Source: a virus. From it: 64,000 nucleotides of DNA. Both the position numbers and the translations under genes were made by a program. Of this stretch, positions 57,554 to 64,000 are shown in pieces. Where the stretch lies: IMG/VR virus record IMGVR_UViG_3300042090_002405, positions 1 through 64,000 of that record; one strand, written 5' to 3'. Each line of letters opens with the position of its first letter. The first letter of the stretch is position 1. Under the pieces are notes generated by a model that did not search any database, was not told the DNA's origin, and was given only the letters and a program-made list of their open reading frames with translations.

Positions 57554-59161
57554 TCAGTTGGCCAGATTGCAGAGACTACCGCCGCCCTCGACCCATAGGC
57601 ACCCCAGCGTGGCGCCCAAGTTGGAGTCGGCGTTAGCGGCGCTCGCAGTGATGTTGCACGTAAGCGTGGGTGATGCGACAGTAGGTACCCCCAGACATGC
57701 TTTGGTCTGACCGTTTAGGGTGATCCCGCCAGTCTCTAGAAACGTTGCGGCGGCCTCGCCAGCTCCGGACGGGTAAGTCACGTGGCCGTTCGATGTAACG
57801 CCTAGGGTCCCTGTGCCCCAAAGGAACGGCCCCAGAGTGGGAAACGAGTCGGAGCTGTTGAGGTTCAGCGAACCGTTTACGGTGAGGGTCGATCCGTCCA
57901 AGTACGCGGTGCCGAGGATCCCGCCGCTGACGTTGATGAGATTCCCGTGGCCCTGCGCGAAAATCACGTCGTTCGTAAATTGTCCATAGTTTGGCGTGAT
58001 GTTGTACGAGTTCCCGGTGCCAAAAAAGCCCGCTGAATAACAAGTGCCAGACGCCTGTAGGCCTGTGACAATAGACGTATTCGAAAGAGGGCCGCCATAC
58101 GACGGCAAGACGCCGCCGAGGATTGCCGAGTTGATGAATCCATTTCCTACGAGAGGGCCGGCGTTGGGCGTTGCCACGTAGACCGGATAGTTGCTCGTAC
58201 TCTCGACGAATTCGGTAGCGGCACCGATAGTAATCCCGGCGAAAACATTCGTCGTCGTCGGCGTACGCACGCCGATGTTGTAAAGAACGAGACCGTTCGC
58301 GAAGGTTGATGTGCTCTCGCCTTGCACTACGGCTCCGGCTGTGGCGATGTTGATTTGCGGCGTCGAGTTGATCGTGACGGTGTCCCCCGTCGTCCATACG
58401 TCTTGCTCTTGCGGATTCTCGCAGTTCTTGAGCTCCGGCGGGGATATTGAGATTGCGCTTGCCGTCTGGCTCATCAGCCACGTCGTGCCAGACACTAGCT
58501 TGTAGAGCCATCCTCTAGAGGCATGCGTTGAGTTGATGACGAGTAGCCCAGGTGAAAGAGAGCCCGCATCGGCACCAGCAAAGGTCACCTCGAGAAGCTG
58601 CGGCGTAGATCGGTTCTTTGCGGCCACGACCGTGATGGTGGTCGTCTGCACCGTAGTAAGGGCCCCTTCGAGAAGAACGCTTGCACCCGATTCGAGGAAG
58701 TACGGCCCCACGTACCATACGTCAGAGTCGCTCGTGTTCGAACTCATCGCCTTGATCGTCGTGTTCTGCCGGATGCGCGGGCTCATCGTGCCCCATCGCG
58801 CAACGATCTGCGTATACGAAAGGCAGGGGCCGTCGGCGATCCCGGGAATCCCCGACGTGCACGTCGACTGTCCGCACGTGACATTACCGTCGCTCGCGCA
58901 TCCGGAGGTATTGCTGGGATCGACGTACCATGCCGCCTGGCTCCAAGAGCTCGGGCACGTAGGTGCCCCGCCATCACCGGGAGCTGTCGAGCACAGAGGG
59001 GGAAAAACAACAGGGGGCGGCAGAGCGTTTGCCGCACCGAACGTCTGGCCATTCGCGCCGGCCGCAGGGGCAGTTTCGATGGCGGTACGTTGGCCGTAGA
59101 TGCTCACCACCAAGGCGAAGACAGCGCACCCCAGAACGAAAAACGAAAACTTCTTCGACAT
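57554..59161 (-). CDS. Exported beta-helix-like protein
   Basis: 535 residues. MSKKFSFFVLGCAVFALVVS is a signal peptide or anchor. A Cys-rich region near residues 60-110 is followed by repeated strands (NIATAGAVVQGESTSTFANG and on) typical of right-handed beta-helix proteins. The ATG forms TGATG with the preceding tagged gene (59161-61617). Probably a surface protein acting with its tagged partner. Confidence 0.7.
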   Translation of the reverse strand: MSKKFSFFVLGCAVFALVVSIYGQRTAIETAPAAGANGQTFGAANALPPPVVFPPLCSTAPGDGGAPTCPSSWSQAAWYVDPSNTSGCASDGNVTCGQSTCTSGIPGIADGPCLSYTQIVARWGTMSPRIRQNTTIKAMSSNTSDSDVWYVGPYFLESGASVLLEGALTTVQTTTITVVAAKNRSTPQLLEVTFAGADAGSLSPGLLVINSTHASRGWLYKLVSGTTWLMSQTASAISISPPELKNCENPQEQDVWTTGDTVTINSTPQINIATAGAVVQGESTSTFANGLVLYNIGVRTPTTTNVFAGITIGAATEFVESTSNYPVYVATPNAGPLVGNGFINSAILGGVLPSYGGPLSNTSIVTGLQASGTCYSAGFFGTGNSYNITPNYGQFTNDVIFAQGHGNLINVSGGILGTAYLDGSTLTVNGSLNLNSSDSFPTLGPFLWGTGTLGVTSNGHVTYPSGAGEAAATFLETGGITLNGQTKACLGVPTVASPTLTCNITASAANADSNLGATLGCLWVEGGGSLCNLAN

Positions 59162-61617
59162 CATTGCAGTACCCACGCTGTGCCTGTGTAGTAGAGGGTC
59201 GCGCCCCCACCGGCGGGGATAGACGCGAGAGCGCCGGTGCCGGCATCGAGGACGGTCAACGTGTTTCCGGAGTCATCGGTCCGCGTGATCCGTAGTGTCT
59301 GCGCAGCAGGCCCGGAGTCGAGAAGCGTGATTGTCGTGTTCACCGCAAGGGACTTGACGGTGTACCAGTTGCCGCCTTGCGTGTAGCCGGCGGTCGCGCC
59401 CGCACCGGTGATCGACAAAGACACCGCACCGCCCGCGGGATTGTTGATTGCTGCGCCTGGGACAGGCCCTGCGAGGTAGCCGCCCACTACAACCACGACA
59501 ACGTTGGCCGAGTAGCTCCCGCCTTGAGCGATAAAGGTGAGCCACGATTGGCCGTCGAATGTGGCGACGGTGCCCGGCGCTCCTGACAGCGCAGTCGCCT
59601 CTTCGAAACGCGTTCGATAGAACGTGAACTGCGTCGCGACGAGGCTAGGCGAGTCGATCTGGCAATCGTCGTAGGTCTGCGTCGTGGTCGTCGTGATCGC
59701 GACGGTGTCCAAAACAGAGCATCCCGAGACGGCCTGGACGCTCCCACATGACAAGTTGGTCGAGACCCAATTCACGTCATTGGAGAGTCCTAGCTTCCAC
59801 GTGGGTGACGCGCCGGACGTGACGACGAGCTGGGTGTCGTTGTTCTCCACGAGGAGCGCAGAGAAGTTCGTTGCGCCGGAAACGTTCAAGGTGCTGTTGA
59901 GAAGCTCGCCGTCCTTGAGGAGGAGAGCGCTTTGGCACGAGCCCGGACCGTCAGTGACGGTCATCGCCATCTCGTTGATGGCCAGTGCTTCAAAAACGAG
60001 GAGCGCTTGCGAGGGGATAAACGCCGTGACGCCGTTGGCCCAATTGACCGTCAAGCCGGTCATCATCACGGGCCCCGTGAATGTCGGAGCCGCGGGGAAA
60101 TTGGTCGAAGTGATCTGGATCGATCGACATGGAGGAATCGTCCACGTTTGTGGATCTGGGTCCCACACGTCCGCCGCGGTAGGGGCTATCGATCCGACCT
60201 CGAACGTGGCCGCATCGTCAGCACTCGTCGGATCCCCTAGCGTCGCAAGCCACGCTTCGGGACTAGAGTACGGGGCGCTCTCGGTGCCGTTCTGAAAAGC
60301 CGCCGGCACGAGGGTATTGCCGTCGATCCAACGAAATCGCGCAAGAGGGACCGCGCCGCCGCCATCCGAAGACTGCCCAAAGATCTGAAGAACCCAATGG
60401 CCGCTTTCAAAATATACTACGACGCTCCCAGGCCCCGTCAGGGTGATAATCGTACCGCTGCCAGCATCTAGGATTTGGAGCTCAGCGCCCTCCGTATTGT
60501 CGGTGCGCGTAAAGCAGATCGTGTCTCCTGGATCGGCGGTGTCCGCCACCGTGATGGTGGTAACGCCCTCCGCAAGGGTTGGGATGGTGTACCAGTTGCC
60601 GCCCTGTTCGTATCCCGACGAAGCACCGGTGCCGATGATCGAAACGGTCACCGATTCCGTAATATTCGCGCCGGGTACTTGCCCCGCGAGAAAGCCGCCC
60701 GTGACAGCGACGATCGTAGAGCCGTACGTGCAATCCGCGTCTTGAAACGCCTTCCACGAGATGCCGTCGAACTCCGCGGTGGGCGCGGAGAGTACGCACG
60801 CTTGTGACCAACTCGTCTGGTTGAAAAAGCACTGCGCCCCCGCCGTTAGACCGGGCGCGCCGATAGACGCTCTCGTGTAGTTCTGGTTGCCGCTCGTCGT
60901 GATCGTACCGCTGTCAGAGACGATCGAATCCTCTGCCTGCAACCCCGCGCAGGTTAGGTTCGTAGAGCTCCATTGACTCCCCTCTTGAAGCGTGAGCGAC
61001 CACGTCGGAGTAGCGCTGGACGTTACTTGCAGCTGCGCTTGGGTGCCGCTGATGTCGAGAATCTCGAAAAGAGCCGCTCCTGTCACGTCGAGCGTGCCTT
61101 GCAGGTTGCTGCTACCGAAGATCAACGCAGATGGGGCGGATCCAGCCGCGTCCGTGATCGTCATCGTGAGGCCGGAAATGTTGGCGTTCTCGACGATGAA
61201 CGTGGCGATCGTGGGCACGAACGCCGCCGGGGCGTTGTTCCAATTGATTGTCAGTGGTGCGAACGACGGCGCCACCATGTTGAACGCCATGAGGATGACG
61301 TTTCGGCTACTGGGTACAGTCCACGTTTGCGGATTCGGACTCCACGCATCCGCTGCAGCCGGGGAGATGACGCCTAGCTCGGCTGTCGATGCGTCGTCGG
61401 TGCTCGTCGGTGCGCCCAGCGTGTTGAGCCATGCCTCGGGGCTTTGGTACGGCGTCCCGGGTGCGCCGTTCTGCATCGCAGGCGCGACGGTCGTGTACGC
61501 GTCGATCCATCGTAGCCGCTTCAGCGGAACGTCCGAGAAGGGACCGGAGCCGCCCATGCCCAGCGACCTCTCGTAGGTGAGAGGCGATCGATTCTTGATG
61601 CCGAGAATAGAGCCCAT
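59161..61617 (-). CDS. Tagged protein with two tandem domains
   Basis: 818 residues. MGSILGIKNRSPLTYERSLG is the N-terminal tag. A domain of about 400 residues is repeated: LKRLRWIDAYTTV with SPEAWLNTLGAPTSTDDAST in the first copy and LARFRWIDGNTLV with SPEAWLATLGDPTSADDAAT in the second. Both contain a beta-helix-like middle (TVPSSRNVILM and TIPPCRSIQIT) and a closing QGGNWYTI/V motif. GAGGGAT lies before the ATG. No signal peptide. It likely forms a trimeric spike. Confidence 0.8.
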   Translation of the reverse strand: MGSILGIKNRSPLTYERSLGMGGSGPFSDVPLKRLRWIDAYTTVAPAMQNGAPGTPYQSPEAWLNTLGAPTSTDDASTAELGVISPAAADAWSPNPQTWTVPSSRNVILMAFNMVAPSFAPLTINWNNAPAAFVPTIATFIVENANISGLTMTITDAAGSAPSALIFGSSNLQGTLDVTGAALFEILDISGTQAQLQVTSSATPTWSLTLQEGSQWSSTNLTCAGLQAEDSIVSDSGTITTSGNQNYTRASIGAPGLTAGAQCFFNQTSWSQACVLSAPTAEFDGISWKAFQDADCTYGSTIVAVTGGFLAGQVPGANITESVTVSIIGTGASSGYEQGGNWYTIPTLAEGVTTITVADTADPGDTICFTRTDNTEGAELQILDAGSGTIITLTGPGSVVVYFESGHWVLQIFGQSSDGGGAVPLARFRWIDGNTLVPAAFQNGTESAPYSSPEAWLATLGDPTSADDAATFEVGSIAPTAADVWDPDPQTWTIPPCRSIQITSTNFPAAPTFTGPVMMTGLTVNWANGVTAFIPSQALLVFEALAINEMAMTVTDGPGSCQSALLLKDGELLNSTLNVSGATNFSALLVENNDTQLVVTSGASPTWKLGLSNDVNWVSTNLSCGSVQAVSGCSVLDTVAITTTTTQTYDDCQIDSPSLVATQFTFYRTRFEEATALSGAPGTVATFDGQSWLTFIAQGGSYSANVVVVVVGGYLAGPVPGAAINNPAGGAVSLSITGAGATAGYTQGGNWYTVKSLAVNTTITLLDSGPAAQTLRITRTDDSGNTLTVLDAGTGALASIPAGGGATLYYTGTAWVLQ

Positions 61618-61644
61618 GGATCCCTCGTTCGCCCGCGCTTGGCC

Positions 61645-62148
61645 TCAGACGCTCACGACTTCGACGGTAAGGCGCGCCGACGGCGAAACGGAAGGCGGTT
61701 TACCCAAAACCGTCGCGCTCGTCGCTCCGTCCTGACAAATCGCGTCGAGTTGCACCGTGTAACTACCTGTCGAGGTCACCGGCACTTCGAAGACACGCGT
61801 GACGGTCTGGCTCGGCATGATAATCGTCGAGTTTTCAACACCGTCCTGAATAACCGGAGGTCCGGGGGGTTGAGATATGAATATGCCCGTGAAGATCGTC
61901 CCATTTCCAGCGATGGAGGTGTAATTGACCGTCGCATGGACGATGATCTTCTGCCCTGCGGCCGCAAGGATCCCAGTGATCGTCACGAGGGGCGTATCGA
62001 CGGAGTCGCTAACCGTGATCGTGTCCGCCCCGTTGTCCCCGTAGTACGTCGCGACGAGTCCCGGCGGTACCGCCATCCCCGAGCCCACGGCGGGAGATTG
62101 CTCATAGGTGCTCGGGGAGCGATTTTTGGTGCCTGTCAGGTAGCCCAT
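61645..62148 (-). CDS. Tagged beta-rich protein
   Basis: 167 residues from ATG 62148 (AAAGGAT upstream). MGYLTGTKNRSPSTYEQSPA is the N-terminal tag, here shortest and clearest, joined to a single beta-sandwich-like domain (TITVSDSVDTPLVTITGILA and on). It is the smallest member and the best one for defining the tag. Confidence 0.75.
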   Translation of the reverse strand: MGYLTGTKNRSPSTYEQSPAVGSGMAVPPGLVATYYGDNGADTITVSDSVDTPLVTITGILAAAGQKIIVHATVNYTSIAGNGTIFTGIFISQPPGPPVIQDGVENSTIIMPSQTVTRVFEVPVTSTGSYTVQLDAICQDGATSATVLGKPPSVSPSARLTVEVVSV

Positions 62149-62279
62149 CGAAGATCCTTTTTCTTTCTTGCCGTGATCCACTGCACGAAGCCGTGTCGTG
62201 GCAGATCACGGTTTGAGAGTCAGGATCTCGACGTCGTCACGTTTTGCTTGCTGCCGATCGACTTTTGAAAAACTCGCGT

Positions 62280-62756
62280 TTATCCCGGGTACGTAAGAAC
62301 GACTCCAACGTCCGTGACATCTGCTCCCGCAACGGTCCCGGGGTTGTTGGAGATCGGGCTCAAGAGACTTGCGCCTAGTGGGAAAGTCAGCACGGTGACG
62401 TTGTACGGAGAGCCGTTCGGCAACGGGTCAGAAAACGTGAACGGGCCGTTTGCAGTGAGTGTGAGATCGTCTCCGCCGTTGATCTGCAAAACGAGCGGAC
62501 CTGTCCCGGTGTCGTATCCCGACAACGTGCCCCCCACGGTGAACAGGTCAGCCGCCACTACGGAGGCGCGTAGCGAGATCGCTTGGTCTTTCGGCCGCGA
62601 TGCGTTCGACCATCCACTGTACTCCGTGTCGTAAACCGAGCCTGTGGCGACGAAGTTCGCGAATTCGCGGTACACTGCCTCGTCCATGAGCTGGCGCGAG
62701 CAGCCGTTTTCGCTAGCGCCTCCCTTCGCGCGAAGCGTGGTCAACTTCCTTCTCAT
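62280..62756 (-). CDS. Beta-rich hypothetical protein
   Basis: 158 residues from ATG 62756, which overlaps the stop of the DUF1360-like gene (ATGA). A helical N-terminus (MDEAVYREFANFVATGSVYD) precedes Ser/Thr/Gly-rich beta strands ending GVVLTYPG. Untagged. Probably another structural component of the same module. Confidence 0.55.
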   Translation of the reverse strand: MRRKLTTLRAKGGASENGCSRQLMDEAVYREFANFVATGSVYDTEYSGWSNASRPKDQAISLRASVVAADLFTVGGTLSGYDTGTGPLVLQINGGDDLTLTANGPFTFSDPLPNGSPYNVTVLTFPLGASLLSPISNNPGTVAGADVTDVGVVLTYPG

Positions 62757-63043
62757 GACACTTTCTCCTCTTCGCCCGGGTCTCCGAGCAGCTTGAGCAA
62801 AACCGCATCTGCTAGCAGCGCAAGAAAGCTCGTCGCCGCCCCTACGACCGCTGCGTCCCCTATGCGGCCGAATCCTACGGTGACAATCCCGCTCGCCCCC
62901 GCCGCTGCCCCAACCCATGTACCGGTGCACTGACTGCACTCGAAGAGGGCCGGGAAAAGCCGTCGGATCGGACGCGCGATCGTGCTGCGCACGACGAGGA
63001 GCGTCGCGCCGATCAGCGCGGAGAGGAGGAGGATCGAGGTCAT
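62753..63043 (-). CDS. DUF1360-like membrane protein
   Basis: 96 residues. Two or three membrane helices with FECSQCTGTWVGAAAG, which matches the CxxCxxxWVG core of DUF1360 phage membrane proteins. ATGA overlaps at both ends. Function unknown. Confidence 0.65.
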   Translation of the reverse strand: MTSILLLSALIGATLLVVRSTIARPIRRLFPALFECSQCTGTWVGAAAGASGIVTVGFGRIGDAAVVGAATSFLALLADAVLLKLLGDPGEEEKVS

Positions 63044-63228
63044 CGGCGTGCGGAGAGCACCTCGAGAAGATGCGCAGCTACAGCGGGGCGGAGTTTGATG
63101 ATGCCGACCGAACCGGCTTCGGCATCGTCGTCGGTGAGCTCGACAGAACCGTCCTCGAAGAGGCGTATTTTCGGACAGCGCTTGTAGCCACAGCACATTG
63201 TCTCTCCGTGGATGACTTTCGGGTTCAT
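63040..63228 (-). CDS. 62-residue Cys-containing protein
   Basis: MNPKVIHGETMCCGYKRCPK, then FEDGSVELTDDDAEAGSVGI, a short metal-binding-like N-terminus and a helical end. GGAAGGAG lies upstream. This shape (CCGxxxCP plus acidic middle) is frequent in phage genomes; unassigned. Confidence 0.6.
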   Translation of the reverse strand: MNPKVIHGETMCCGYKRCPKIRLFEDGSVELTDDDAEAGSVGIIKLRPAVAAHLLEVLSARR

Positions 63229-63233
63229 CGCTT

Positions 63234-63779
63234 TCACCTTCTCCTTCCGCCGCCGCCGCCGCCCGAGAAGACAGCGCCCATCGCCAAAAACGCAGCGACA
63301 CCCACGCCACCCAGAACGAGCGTGCTCTTCTTGAGAAACCACGGCGAGGGCTCCTCGATCGGTGCCGCTGGTGCCGCCTGTGCCGTCGCGACTGGCGCCG
63401 CAGAGGGCCCGTCCGCGGCCGTACCGCTGTCAGCCGGATGCGCCTTCGATTGCGTGTACTCGTGCTTTGAGCTGCGCTTCGCCGTTACGATTCCGCCGCC
63501 GCAATTGCTCTGCCCATGCCCCGCCCACCACGATGGTCGCGGATGGCAACCTGCCGGGGCACCCGGGGATACAGCTTGCGCGGCCTTTGCCGTGGACGCG
63601 CCGTACTTTCCATCGGGCGTGAGCCCCGCGGCCGTCTGGAAGTTGCACACGAGCTGCACGTTCGCGAGGTCGCACGGATCTACCTGTGCGAGTGTCATGG
63701 CGAACGCTTGCGATGAGCCCGTGTCGTCGCCGATCCCGACGGCGCGGACCGCGCGCCCGTTGTACCGAAGAGAGAACAT
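63234..63779 (-). CDS. Peptidoglycan-binding-like protein with membrane anchor
   Basis: 181 residues from ATG 63779 (TGATG with the upstream gene). VQLVCNFQTAAGLTPDGKYG followed by ASTAKAAQAV matches the PG_binding_1 fold (FQ...GL..DG.YG..T). A Pro/Ala linker leads to LKKSTLVLGGVGVAAFLAMG, a C-terminal membrane helix, and a Gly/Arg end. It may link the cell wall to the membrane in lysis or entry. Confidence 0.65.
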   Translation of the reverse strand: MFSLRYNGRAVRAVGIGDDTGSSQAFAMTLAQVDPCDLANVQLVCNFQTAAGLTPDGKYGASTAKAAQAVSPGAPAGCHPRPSWWAGHGQSNCGGGIVTAKRSSKHEYTQSKAHPADSGTAADGPSAAPVATAQAAPAAPIEEPSPWFLKKSTLVLGGVGVAAFLAMGAVFSGGGGGGRRR

Positions 63780-64000
63780 CAGCGCCAAGCCTTCGCAATA
63801 GTCGCAGGTAATGCGGGTGCCGCCGAGGGCGCGGCTCGATGTCCGTGCGATCTCGATCCGCCCTTCTTTCGGGCCATGTGAACGACACCCGCAACGAGTG
63901 CAACTCCGGCCAGCCCGATCCCCACCTTGGCCGGCGTGCTGAGATTGCGGAACTTGTCGAGCGCCGACGAAGCGGACGGTGGCACCGGGGAGGGAGCCGC
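63779..64000 (-). CDS. Small membrane protein, possibly cut by the window edge
   Basis: KVGIGLAGVALVAGVVHMAR is one membrane helix flanked by basic, Ser/Ala/Pro-rich ends. A GTG at 63985 could start it, but the frame stays open to the edge, so it may be longer. TGATG coupling to the peptidoglycan-binding-like gene. Confidence 0.45.
   Translation of the reverse strand, partial: AAPSPVPPSASSALDKFRNLSTPAKVGIGLAGVALVAGVVHMARKKGGSRSHGHRAAPSAAPALPATIAKAWR

Noticed and set aside
1-64000. tRNA or rRNA genes
   Set aside because: I saw no convincing cloverleaf or rRNA-like segment by eye. A tRNA scan would be needed to exclude tRNAs.

Overview
The window looks like part of a high-GC mobile element (temperate phage, phage-plasmid or integrative element) of a Gram-negative bacterium. 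The large exported proteins at 50-56 kb carry repeated Cys motifs of the C-x(3-5)-D-C-x(n)-C type that are common in Myxococcota secretomes, so a myxobacterial host is my best guess, not a proof. Two intact tyrosine recombinases, a third recombinase remnant, a phage-type replication and recombination set, a Dam-type methylase and lysis-like genes point to a phage-like element. No terminase, portal or major capsid gene is recognisable in this window. Genes are densely packed. ATGA, GTGA or TGATG stop/start overlaps, often with AAGGAG-like Shine-Dalgarno (SD) sites, fix many starts, and many real genes are under 70 codons.

Layout. 0-7.6 kb (minus): small Cys-rich proteins, an Rnl2-like RNA ligase, and a MoxR ATPase / VWA-metallopeptidase operon behind iteron-like repeats. 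7.6-10 kb: an HTH protein, a truncated phage gene, an exact 79-nt duplication and tyrosine recombinase 1. 10-22.4 kb (minus): ribbon-helix-helix (RHH) regulators, a stand-alone DnaA domain IV protein, Dam-type methylase, RecD-like helicase with a Cys-rich insert, a uracil-DNA-glycosylase/polymerase A fusion interrupted by an intein in motif A, SSB-like protein, Sak4-like ATPase, HNH nuclease and D5-type primase-helicase. 22.5-26.5 kb (plus): RHH protein, Cas4/AddB-like iron-sulfur nuclease, DUF7768-like protein and SNF2 helicase, then a zinc ribbon that seems to need a +1 frameshift. 26.5-27.6 kb (minus): small proteins.

27.6-32.2 kb (plus) is a train of about 17 tiny genes, almost all joined by 4-bp stop/start overlaps and interrupted by one minus-strand gene for a membrane-anchored RuvA-C-like protein. 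32.2-36.1 kb (minus) holds three proteins of unknown function. 36.4-37.6 kb (plus) is tyrosine recombinase 2. 37.7-40.2 kb (minus) holds small regulators and membrane proteins, one of them frameshifted.

40.3-64 kb (minus, apart from a few plus-strand lipoproteins) is a surface/virion-like region: papain-like peptidase, membrane proteins, two glycosyltransferases, a collagen-like protein, a lytic-transglycosylase-like protein, a YadA-head-like fibre, tandem-domain proteins and very large exported proteins. Four of these proteins share the same unexplained N-terminal tag (G-x-K-N-K/R-S-P-x-T-Y). Two tagged genes are translationally coupled by TGATG to a following gene with a signal peptide, and the collagen-like tagged gene lies just upstream of two glycosyltransferases. 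I regard this tagged-protein system as the most interesting unexplained feature of the window.
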